This document shows positions 10,860 through 18,554 of a stretch of DNA of 23,068 nt, one piece after another (position 1 is the stretch's first letter; each line of letters begins with the position of its first letter). The position numbers and the translations under genes are program-made. The notes below the pieces were generated by a model. That model saw only the letters and a program-made list of their open reading frames with translations, was not told the origin of the DNA and searched no databases. This DNA comes from a virus: positions 1 to 23,068 of IMG/VR virus record IMGVR_UViG_3300009104_000128; one strand, written 5' to 3'.

Positions 10860-11081
10860 ATGATTGATAAAATAGTTATATGCTATCTATATTCTATCAT
10901 GGATTTATACGATTATGAACGTTCTTTAGAATTAGGGCCTTCCATTGAAATATTAAAGGACTTATCTGATAAATTCAAATCTTCAGGTGATTACAAGTAT
11001 ATTATGCAAATGCTGATTATCATAGATGAAATGGATATTCCGGTACTATTGTATACTTCTGAAACCGAAGCAGAGGCATAA
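10860..11081 (+). CDS. Small acidic protein, first gene of the right arm
   Basis: The frame is open from a TTG at 10842 to the TAA at 11081. No start has a convincing SD. I give the ATG at 10860 (73 aa), and the ATG at 10899 (60 aa, MDLYDYERSLELG) is a reasonable alternative. The sequence is acidic and helical (IEILKDLSDKFKSSGDYKYIMQMLIIIDEMDIPVLL), with a Glu-rich tail. It stops 1 nt before the terminase small-subunit start, so it is probably cotranscribed. No family is recognised. Confidence 0.6.
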   Translation: MIDKIVICYLYSIMDLYDYERSLELGPSIEILKDLSDKFKSSGDYKYIMQMLIIIDEMDIPVLLYTSETEAEA

Positions 11082-11082
11082 C

Positions 11083-11814
11083 TTGCATAAAAAGAAAGTA
11101 AAGGGAGTAGAGTATACACTATACAAAGACGAAGAAGAGTTTCGTAAGTACCACCCTGATGAAAAAATAGTACCCGAGTGGCGGGAAGCACAGATTGGGG
11201 AATGGATTAAATCAGATGATGGAAAGGTAATGAGTATTATTCACAGGTGGAACATGAAAGATACTAGTGTAAGTAATAACAAAACGAATGATTTTGTGCG
11301 AACATTGCTTGGTACTGCTTCTACAGGGAAATATACCAAGTTATTAGGGGAACCCGCGAAAAATGTATACTGCTTTGTTAATTATAAGAAAAAGAAGATT
11401 ACTACAATACGAGAAAAGAATTTTGCAAAAATGGTGGCAATGGGCGCAAAACCTGTAAATGCCTACCTTAATTGCTTTAAAACCAACGATTATGATTATG
11501 CACGTAATAGATCAATGGCATTATTAAGAGAAAAGAGAGTAAGAACTATGGTAGATAAAGAAATAGAATTGTTATTAGATGATTTAGGTATTAGTAAAAC
11601 ATATCTATTAGAAGAAATGAAAAGTGTAGTAGATAGTAGAAAAGCACGTCATGGAGATAAATTAAGAGCATTAGAGACATTAATGAAGATATCAGGCTTA
11701 TTGAATACCGAAAAGAAATCAGAATCGGTAGCATTGATACAAGAGTTTACTGGTTTCTCAAAAGAAAAGCTAAAAGCTTTTGAACAGGGATTATTACCAG
11801 AGGCGAGTGAATAA
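11083..11814 (+). CDS. terS: Terminase small subunit
   Basis: I use the TTG at 11083, which follows AGAGGC and lies 1 nt after the previous stop. The ATG at 11026 would overlap that gene by 56 nt. This gives 243 aa. The N-terminal domain (GVEYTLYKDEEEFRKYHPD, then IVPEWREAQIGEWIKSDDG) is the extension seen in terminase small subunits of aquatic phages. The middle (FAKMVAMGAKPVNAYLNCF, then MALLREKRVRTMVDKEIE) is the helix-turn-helix and helical core of the terminase small subunit family. The C-terminus (LLNTEKKSESVALIQEFTGFSKEKLKAF) is the oligomer/large-subunit contact region by analogy. It recognises phage DNA and regulates packaging with the large subunit encoded 790 nt downstream. Confidence 0.85.
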   Translation: MHKKKVKGVEYTLYKDEEEFRKYHPDEKIVPEWREAQIGEWIKSDDGKVMSIIHRWNMKDTSVSNNKTNDFVRTLLGTASTGKYTKLLGEPAKNVYCFVNYKKKKITTIREKNFAKMVAMGAKPVNAYLNCFKTNDYDYARNRSMALLREKRVRTMVDKEIELLLDDLGISKTYLLEEMKSVVDSRKARHGDKLRALETLMKISGLLNTEKKSESVALIQEFTGFSKEKLKAFEQGLLPEASE

Positions 11815-11921
11815 TGTATTATAATCCAGATACTACCAGTTATGCCTACCCTTTCCACATATCATACCCAAAAACATTAAAAGTGAATTTTTACTATGAA
11901 AGCCCATCACGCAATAAATAA
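11814..11921 (+). CDS. Possible tiny Tyr-rich protein, 35 aa
   Basis: The ATG overlaps the terminase small-subunit stop as TAATG, and the frame runs to 11921, overlapping the next gene by 26 nt. The sequence is Tyr-rich (MYYNPDTTSYAYPFHISYPK). It has no SD of its own and no family, so it may be a fortuitous ORF in the 81-nt gap. Confidence 0.3.
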   Translation: MYYNPDTTSYAYPFHISYPKTLKVNFYYESPSRNK

Positions 11922-12612
11922 ACTAATAGCTAGCGCAAGCTTACAATCGTATCAAGAGGGTGGGGAAGTAAAAGAAACACCTCAGTTGCGAGGGACAAAA
12001 AAGCGTCTTAGAGAAAGGGCCGCTAATTTTTTAAGTATGATAACAGAAAAACACCCTATTTTAGACAAGCTGTATTATTCACCAGAAGAATCTTATGAAG
12101 ATGCTCTTGGCGGTAAATTATTTAGTTTTGGTATAAAACCCGGCTCACCTCATTTACGCGAGGAAAAAAGGGGTGAACTGTCACAAGTTAGCGCAGAAGG
12201 GTTAAAAGAACTTTGGAGACAGTCTGGTTCTCCATTTGTAAGAACTCATGGAGAAAGACATGCCGCATATATACCATCTGGAGCTGAATGGCACTATGCA
12301 AAGAAAACCCCAAAAGCATTGATGGATAAATTGTTTAACTTAGATACTGTATATATTCCAGAACAACCTTGGGGTGGTGGTGATCCAGATATGGCTGTTT
12401 CTGAATTTGCTCATGGGTTACGATTTACCGACCCTCAGCAATATTCTAAATATAAATCTAGAAAAGACTTGCTGTTGGGAAAAGGGGACGAGCACGCAGA
12501 AGATGAATTATATCACACGCCGGGGACAGACGAATATCAAACTCACAGTGTTGTTGAGCCGCAAATAAGAGATTGGTTAATAGAAAATTATCCGGTGAGT
12601 TGGGATGATTAA
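11896..12612 (+). CDS. GGxV-motif protein with degenerate zincin-like motif, 238 aa
   Basis: It lies between the two terminase genes and overlaps the large subunit by 8 nt. Residues 20-25 (QEGGEV) match a Q-x-G-G-x-V motif that recurs three times in the 442-aa protein downstream, so the two may share a processing or anchoring signal. Residues 169-173 (SEFAH) sit where an HExxH metallopeptidase motif would, with Ser in place of the first His. E213-YQT-H217-SVV-E221 could supply further ligands. Protease activity is therefore unproven and, by the missing His, doubtful. It has no SD. It could be a virion or head-assembly protein. Confidence 0.78.
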   Translation: MKAHHAINKLIASASLQSYQEGGEVKETPQLRGTKKRLRERAANFLSMITEKHPILDKLYYSPEESYEDALGGKLFSFGIKPGSPHLREEKRGELSQVSAEGLKELWRQSGSPFVRTHGERHAAYIPSGAEWHYAKKTPKALMDKLFNLDTVYIPEQPWGGGDPDMAVSEFAHGLRFTDPQQYSKYKSRKDLLLGKGDEHAEDELYHTPGTDEYQTHSVVEPQIRDWLIENYPVSWDD

Positions 12613-14239
12613 AACTGTTAAAGACGTAAACGACAATAACGACATAACAAACTTCAATATTAACCCCGCTCCCAGCTTAATGGCAGAGCGGGATGAGATA
12701 TTGGCAAAAGCATATACCGACCTTGTATTCTTTGGTCGTGCATTTTTACCCCGCGATTTCTTAAATAAGTCCGCTTCCCCCAGTTTTCACTTTGACGTTT
12801 CTAAAAAATTAATTAGTACCGCCCCGGGAGGGAGAACTTGTATTATAATGCCGAGAGGTTTTGGCAAGTCTATATTATCTAAAGCGGCAATTATGCATAA
12901 ACTATGCTTTTCAGGGGAAAACCAACAACATTTTGTTGCATGGGTGTCTGAAGAACAAAGTCAGTCTATTGATCACTTAAAGTATTTACGAAACCATTTT
13001 GAAGTAAATAAGAAAATAAAGTACTACTTTGGCAATATGGATGGTGGAAGAGCAGGAAAGAGGTGGACAGAGAAAGATATTGTAACCCCAAAAGGGGATC
13101 GTGTTATTGCAAAGGGTACATCGCAGAGGTTAAGAGGTAGGGCAGAAGTAGATGTGCGTTACACTGGTATTGTATTGGATGACTTTGAATCTGAATTAAA
13201 CACCAAAACCCCAGAACGTAGAGCGGAAATTAAGAAATGGGTAGTATCTACGGTATACCCCGCGCTAGAAGAAACCCCCGGAAATGAAGGGTGGATATGG
13301 TTGGCGGGTACTATTGTTCATTATGACAGCTTTTTACAGATGGTATGTGACGGATATAAGAATGCAATGAAAGACAATCGCAGTTATCCTTGGGATGTGG
13401 TCTTTCATCGGGCAGTAGAGGATGGTAAATCTATTTGGCCAGAACAATTCTCTCTTGAAAAGCTAGATAGAAAGAAACGCGAGTTTATCGAAGCGGGTCT
13501 GGTTAATAAGTTTGCACAGGAGTATATGAACGATGCAAGGGATATATCTAACGCTTCCTTTAAAATTGATAGAATTCAATACTACAATGGTGTATTTAAG
13601 AATGAAGGTGGGTTTAACTACATTATTGAAGGGGAAGACGCAATTCCTATTAATGTATATCTTGGAGTTGACTTAGCCGCTACTGCAACAGCAACCTCAG
13701 ATTTTCAGGTTATACTGGTTATGGGTATTGATGCGAACAATAATAGGTATGTCATTGACTACTTTAGAGAAAGAATACCCACATTTGACGTTCCGCAAAA
13801 AATTATAGACATGGCGAAGAAGTATTCTCCAGTAAGGAGAGTAACTATTGAGACTGTTGCCGCCCAAGAAATGGTGCGAGATATGGTGACACGAATGAGC
13901 GCCAACGAAAAAAGGCTACTTCCCGGTATTTTCAAAGGAGTGAAGCCGCCAGCAAGAATTAAAAAGGAAGATAGACTGGAAACAACACTCGGGCCTATCG
14001 TTAATTCAAAGAAGTTGTACCTACAAAGACATATGACAGAATTGGTTGACGAACTCTTTGAACACCCAAAACCACGTAATGATGACATTATGGATGCTCT
14101 ATACTATGCAGATTACTATGCGAGGGCACCAAAATCTCAGAAGATGTCAAAAGATGAGATTGAAACGAAAGAAGATAAAAAACGCGATTTTACACTTAAA
14201 AAAACTTATAATTGGATAACTGGATCACGTAATTTCTAA
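12605..14239 (+). CDS. terL: Terminase large subunit (packaging ATPase-nuclease)
   Basis: This 544-aa protein has a complete terminase large-subunit motif set. The Walker A-like PRGFGKS is at residues 83-89, and the Walker B IVLDDFE at 189-195 ends with the catalytic Glu. The C-terminal RNase H-like nuclease has Asp356 in LGVDLAATATATSD, Glu416 in RRVTIETVAAQ and Asp493/494 in PRNDDIMDALYYADYYA. It pumps DNA into the prohead and cuts it at the end of packaging. The start overlaps the previous gene by 8 nt (the two frames differ). Its 5' end carries two hairpins (12665-12692 and 12718-12738) of unusually GC-rich sequence for this genome. Confidence 0.97.
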   Translation: MIKTVKDVNDNNDITNFNINPAPSLMAERDEILAKAYTDLVFFGRAFLPRDFLNKSASPSFHFDVSKKLISTAPGGRTCIIMPRGFGKSILSKAAIMHKLCFSGENQQHFVAWVSEEQSQSIDHLKYLRNHFEVNKKIKYYFGNMDGGRAGKRWTEKDIVTPKGDRVIAKGTSQRLRGRAEVDVRYTGIVLDDFESELNTKTPERRAEIKKWVVSTVYPALEETPGNEGWIWLAGTIVHYDSFLQMVCDGYKNAMKDNRSYPWDVVFHRAVEDGKSIWPEQFSLEKLDRKKREFIEAGLVNKFAQEYMNDARDISNASFKIDRIQYYNGVFKNEGGFNYIIEGEDAIPINVYLGVDLAATATATSDFQVILVMGIDANNNRYVIDYFRERIPTFDVPQKIIDMAKKYSPVRRVTIETVAAQEMVRDMVTRMSANEKRLLPGIFKGVKPPARIKKEDRLETTLGPIVNSKKLYLQRHMTELVDELFEHPKPRNDDIMDALYYADYYARAPKSQKMSKDEIETKEDKKRDFTLKKTYNWITGSRNF

Positions 14240-14393
14240 TAATATAAGATTTTTTTAGCTTTTTCCTTAAATTATATTGTAAATATAATTTCCTCTGTAT
14301 AACTTACCCTCAGTATTTTATTATATAAAATACGACCACATACATGAAGGACACGCCACACTACCTGAAGTATTTAAATTTGGCTACGGCTAA
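14240..14393 (+). promoter_or_regulatory. Intergenic region with two AT hairpins
   Basis: The 154-bp gap after the terminase large-subunit gene contains a perfect 10-bp hairpin AAATTATATT/AATATAATTT (14269-14278, 14282-14291; 3-nt loop) and an 8-bp hairpin GTATTTTA/TAAAATAC (14313-14320, 14326-14333; 5-nt loop). No gene or clear SD follows before the ATG at 14394. It may separate the packaging transcript from the head transcript. Confidence 0.5.
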
Positions 14394-15722
14394 ATGAGTA
14401 AATACGTTATAAGAAATAACGATCTCCCCGGAGATACTGTTTCAATAAACGCAGAACCCGGAATGAAACTTCCAAACGGAAAAGAAACTTCCGGAGAGTT
14501 TGTAGTCAATAGTAATGCGACTGCCGCATTTGGGCCTATGTTAGAATATATGAATAACATGGTTCCGCGCCACTATTCAAAAAACAATTTTGCTTTAGGT
14601 CAAGAGGGGAAAGCCCACGAATCAATTAATATGCTTATGGTAAAATCTACCCTAGCTAATATGTTACCTCCAGAAAATGTTCCACAAAAAATAGAAGCAA
14701 ATGAGTTTGCTTCTTTACCCATTTCTGATTCCCCAGTACGACAAAGAGTAGACGCTACCCGCAATATGCAAAATGGTGGAGAAGTTAAAACAATTAGAGG
14801 GTCTAGACCTGTAGAATTAAATTTTGATGATCCTAGTTTAGCGAGAACGATTATGTCTGTTCCTGCAAGTGAAGTTGGTGGAGAAGGTGGAGACAGATAT
14901 TATTTAGGAGAAGGGCGTATGGGTGCTTTACCAGAATTAGCTATTGATAGAGCAAGTTTTGATGCTCGTCAAAAAATGGCGTTTTCTCCAGCAGACTCAA
15001 TACCACAAGCTATGGTAGAAGGATATTTCGATAAACCATCTAAAGTAAGTGGTTTTTTAAAAAGATTAGGAATAAATAAGCAAGAAGGTGGGCAAGTAGG
15101 GAAGTATGAAAAAGCATTACAAAGAGCGGAAATGATGGGCGACGCTGGTTATGCACTACCGGAAAGTTTATCAGCACCAGCGGAGGAAATGAGTAATATG
15201 CGATCCGCAGAAGATTTATACGGCATATATATGAGAATGGGGCCAGAGATGGCAAAGCATAAAATGTCTGGTATGGAGAGCAGAGCATTAGATTCTTTAC
15301 TGTTACAAAAAATGAATAATATGGGTAATTCCGCCGTTCCTCATTATCAGGGTGGTGGACAAGTATCTTCTGGGAATATGCCAACGGTTCAAGTTGACCA
15401 GAGTAATTTTAGAACACCTATAATAAGAGAGTCAGACATTAAAAACCGTAGACAATCACCAGATTATTCGCCGGAAAACGAATCAGTTCCAGAAAAATTG
15501 CAAAACTTACCATCTGATAGTTATGGTGGAAAAGAAGTTCCTAAAAACGCAATGACAATAATACCTTATCTTAAAAGTTTTGGTAGAATGAGAACACCAA
15601 TTGGTGAGCGCGACAGGTTTATGTATCAAAGATTGGGACTAAACCCCGATGCATTACCACCTCAAATGCAAGGTTTAATTGGAAAAGCGTTATTACAACA
15701 AATAGGCGCTGAAGGAATATAA
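14394..15722 (+). CDS. Virion-associated protein with three QxGGxV motifs, 442 aa
   Basis: The function is not recognised. It lies between the terminase large subunit and portal, and its stop overlaps the portal start as TAATG, so it is likely cotranslated. It has three Q-x-G-G-x-V repeats at residues 126-131 (QNGGEV), 230-235 (QEGGQV) and 319-324 (QGGGQV), roughly 90-105 residues apart. Segments between them are Met/Pro/Ser-rich and probably flexible. The N-terminus is a small beta-rich domain (SGEFVVNSNATAAFGPMLEYMNNM). It lacks an SD. Similar Gly-Gly-Val motifs occur in structural proteins of marine phage contigs, and a head or ejection role is inference. Confidence 0.75.
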   Translation: MSKYVIRNNDLPGDTVSINAEPGMKLPNGKETSGEFVVNSNATAAFGPMLEYMNNMVPRHYSKNNFALGQEGKAHESINMLMVKSTLANMLPPENVPQKIEANEFASLPISDSPVRQRVDATRNMQNGGEVKTIRGSRPVELNFDDPSLARTIMSVPASEVGGEGGDRYYLGEGRMGALPELAIDRASFDARQKMAFSPADSIPQAMVEGYFDKPSKVSGFLKRLGINKQEGGQVGKYEKALQRAEMMGDAGYALPESLSAPAEEMSNMRSAEDLYGIYMRMGPEMAKHKMSGMESRALDSLLLQKMNNMGNSAVPHYQGGGQVSSGNMPTVQVDQSNFRTPIIRESDIKNRRQSPDYSPENESVPEKLQNLPSDSYGGKEVPKNAMTIIPYLKSFGRMRTPIGERDRFMYQRLGLNPDALPPQMQGLIGKALLQQIGAEGI

Positions 15723-17740
15723 TGCCTTTAGAATCAGATTATAGGGCAGATTATAATCAAGAATTATACCGCCAATGGCGGGATTCAAGAGCAGACTGGG
15801 ATACAGAAGCTCGTTATGATATTGACTTCTTTCTTGGTAATCACTTTACCAGTGATGAGTCAGATGAACTACAGGCTCGCAATCAGGCAGATGTGCCGAT
15901 GGATAGAATCGGGCCAGCAATTGAAAAATTTAAAGCGGTACTAACTTCAAGACCGCCAGCTTTTACAGTAACCCCACGTGAAGATTCTGATGTAAAGATA
16001 GCAACACTGTGGCGTACTGTAATGAGCTATATTTGGGAAAACTCACAAGGTGATTGGCAATTAAAAGAAGCGATACATGATTATGCAATTACTGGAATGG
16101 GTTATTTATATGCATATATAGACCCTGAGTCAGACTTCGGTAGGGGTGACGTCAAGTTCACTTATGTTAACCCTTTTCGGGTATACGTCTCTCCTTCCAC
16201 CAGAAACAGGTGGTATGACGACGCCGAAGGCGTCATCCTCTCTACCATATTAACTGGTGAGCAGGTCGTCAACCTCTACCCTGAATTAGGGCCTCAAATA
16301 GATGAAGAGTCTGGAGAAGAAGTACCGGGTATTATTTCGCAGTTAGATGCATACAACGAAGAAGATTACCCAAGCGCTCAAAATAAAAATTCAAAAACAG
16401 TATTTACACCAGCTGAGGTAAAAGATAGCGATCTATACCATAGAGAAAAATTTCAAATACTGGAAAGATTTTATAAAGTAAAAGTGGATTACTATCGTGT
16501 AATTGATATGCAATCAGGTGAAGAAGTTATTTTTGATGAAGAAGAGTATATGCAATTTATCGAAGATAATCGTGAACGCGTAGAGAGCAGTCAATACGAA
16601 GTAATACCAGTACAACAATCAAGAATTAAAGTATGTGCTACTATGGGACAGATTGTATTATATGAAGCAATTCTACATACAGATTGTTATCCTATAGTGC
16701 CTTTGCCTAACATTTGGACAGAAACTCCATATCCTAAATCAGACGTATCAAGAGCTAGGCCAATGCAAAGACTGTTAAATAAACTATGGTCATTAGCTTT
16801 GTCTCACGCTCAAGCTTCTGCTGGTTTAAAACTGTTAGTGCCATTAGGTAGTGTGGATGATATTAATCAGTTAGAGCAAGATTGGGCAAATCCAAATGCA
16901 GTTATTGAAGTAGATAGTTCTCAGGGAGAGCCTCATTATCCAGCACCACAAGCATTAGCATCAGAGTTTTACAAGCTAATCCAACAGTGTGAACATTATA
17001 TTGATTTTACATTTGGATTACCAGAGATGATGCACGGCTTTACAGAAAAAGCTCCTGAGACAGTGCGTGGTACAGAGCGTATGATTGCATTAGGGACAGA
17101 AAGACCAAAATCAAAACTGAGAGATATTGAGTTTAGTATTAACAGGTTGGGAAAAGTATTATACAATTTTTGTAAAGGACATTACACATATAAAAAGATT
17201 TTTAGGTTAGTGCAAGCTAACAATGATGTTACAGAAGCAATGGCGAATTTCTATGATAGTACCGAAAACGCTATCTTAGACATGAAGAAAGATAAACACA
17301 ATCTTTCTCAGCATGATATTCGCATAGAGCCCGGGTCTAGTTTACCAACCAGTAAGTGGGCAGAGCTTTCTGTTTATCTGGAAGCATTTCAATTAGGAAT
17401 AGTAGATAAATATGAAGTATTGAAGAAAAATCCAGAAATATTTGATAAAGAAGGTATCTTACGTAGAACTGAAGAACGCCAGCAATTAATGCAACAGGTT
17501 CAGGCTATGGAAGAACAAATAAAGAATTTGGAGGGCGACCTCCAGACTGCCCAGAGGGAGTCTGTGCATGATAGAAAACGTGTCGAGGTTGAAAAGTTTA
17601 AATCTCGACTATCGGAAATTGCATCAGACGCCAAAGCTGATAGAAGGGTTCAATTAAATAAACTACAAAGCGAGGTGAAGCTCGAAGCGGAGAAATTGGT
17701 TGGTTCCATGCAGGAACCCGGTTCTACTCCTAATGCTTAG
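15722..17740 (+). CDS. Portal protein, P22-type
   Basis: The 672-aa protein has the layout of P22-type portals: an N-terminal helical wing (DYNQELYRQWRDSRADWDTEARYDIDFFLG), the aspartate-rich PMDRIGPAIEKFKAVLTSRPPAFTVTP block, the stem region (GYLYAYIDPESDFGRGDVKF) with NPFRVYVSPS, and a C-terminal Glu/Lys-rich coiled coil (about residues 580-660). It forms the dodecameric ring at the head vertex through which DNA enters and exits, and it docks the terminase and the tail. The gene carries two hairpin-dense, GC-richer islands (16147-16291 and 17530-17718) that keep the reading frame while the surrounding codons stay AT-rich. It starts by TAATG coupling and ends 23 nt before the scaffold gene. 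Confidence 0.92.
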   Translation: MPLESDYRADYNQELYRQWRDSRADWDTEARYDIDFFLGNHFTSDESDELQARNQADVPMDRIGPAIEKFKAVLTSRPPAFTVTPREDSDVKIATLWRTVMSYIWENSQGDWQLKEAIHDYAITGMGYLYAYIDPESDFGRGDVKFTYVNPFRVYVSPSTRNRWYDDAEGVILSTILTGEQVVNLYPELGPQIDEESGEEVPGIISQLDAYNEEDYPSAQNKNSKTVFTPAEVKDSDLYHREKFQILERFYKVKVDYYRVIDMQSGEEVIFDEEEYMQFIEDNRERVESSQYEVIPVQQSRIKVCATMGQIVLYEAILHTDCYPIVPLPNIWTETPYPKSDVSRARPMQRLLNKLWSLALSHAQASAGLKLLVPLGSVDDINQLEQDWANPNAVIEVDSSQGEPHYPAPQALASEFYKLIQQCEHYIDFTFGLPEMMHGFTEKAPETVRGTERMIALGTERPKSKLRDIEFSINRLGKVLYNFCKGHYTYKKIFRLVQANNDVTEAMANFYDSTENAILDMKKDKHNLSQHDIRIEPGSSLPTSKWAELSVYLEAFQLGIVDKYEVLKKNPEIFDKEGILRRTEERQQLMQQVQAMEEQIKNLEGDLQTAQRESVHDRKRVEVEKFKSRLSEIASDAKADRRVQLNKLQSEVKLEAEKLVGSMQEPGSTPNA

Positions 17741-17763
17741 AGACATCTAGAAAAGGAGTCGTA

Positions 17764-18528
17764 ATGGACACTACACAGACAGAGGCCACTACCGAATTTG
17801 TCAGTGGTGAAGAAGGACAAACTGAAGTAATAGATCAGGTTGTCAATGAAACAGATAATGAAGCAATGCAGGCTGAAGAAGCTGTTGAGCAAGCAATAGA
17901 TTGGGAAAGTGAGGCTAAAAAGTTTCAATCAATGTATGATCGTGCGTATGCCGATAATGGTAAATTGAAGCAATTAGAGCCCTTGGGACAATTACTAGAA
18001 TCTCGCCCAGACTTAGTTGATCTATTGCAGAGCAACATCAACGGAGCGCCAGCAAAGCAACAGGAATCTAAACCAGCACTGCCAGAAGAGGACTTTAACC
18101 CTTGGGAAGCCTACTACAAGCCGGGTTCACAATCATATGAATTTCGCAAGCAACAGGAATTGGAGCTAACGAATCAAGTTGTGGGTCAGGCATTACAAAG
18201 GCAGGAGCAACAAATGTCGGAACAAATGACCTACAATAACACGGTTAATGAATTGCGTAATACGTACAAATTCTCTGATGATGATGTAAATAATTTTATG
18301 CAGTTTGTTACACAACCGAAAGAACAAGTAGGTTTGCCTAATCTTGTAAAACTATATCGCGACGTCAATAAAGGCGGAGTGGTTAATGATACAGCTCAGG
18401 CGGTTAATGCGGCAAAAAATGCTCCAAGAAGCCCCGGCGCTATACAAGGTGCGCCACCTCAAACAAAATCAGATGATGATAAAATTTGGGATAGCGTAAT
18501 GAGCGTGGGGGATAAAACGGTATTTTAA
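17764..18528 (+). CDS. Scaffold/head-assembly protein, 254 aa
   Basis: The start has a clear SD (AAAAGGAGT) 5 nt upstream. The position between portal and major capsid, the acidic, helix-rich sequence (EEAVEQAIDWESEAKKFQSM, then LELTNQVVGQALQRQEQQMS) and the basic C-terminus identify it as the scaffolding protein that guides capsid assembly and leaves the head. Family-level similarity is low, as is usual for scaffolds. A PSQ-rich hinge (APAKQQESKPALPEEDFNPW) divides N- and C-terminal helices. Confidence 0.82.
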   Translation: MDTTQTEATTEFVSGEEGQTEVIDQVVNETDNEAMQAEEAVEQAIDWESEAKKFQSMYDRAYADNGKLKQLEPLGQLLESRPDLVDLLQSNINGAPAKQQESKPALPEEDFNPWEAYYKPGSQSYEFRKQQELELTNQVVGQALQRQEQQMSEQMTYNNTVNELRNTYKFSDDDVNNFMQFVTQPKEQVGLPNLVKLYRDVNKGGVVNDTAQAVNAAKNAPRSPGAIQGAPPQTKSDDDKIWDSVMSVGDKTVF

Positions 18529-18554
18529 TAATAAAGTAACTCACGGAGATAAAA

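Noticed and set aside
11026-11082. Upstream ATG start for the terminase small subunit
   Set aside because: It would overlap the preceding gene by 56 nt with no SD. The TTG at 11083 fits the gene spacing and has a plausible SD.
13759-14088. Antisense ORF in the terminase large-subunit gene and other long opposite-frame ORFs (for example 15040-15384 and 22586-22927)
   Set aside because: They are shadows of well-supported genes, with Ser/Leu-rich composition typical of antisense reading and no SD.
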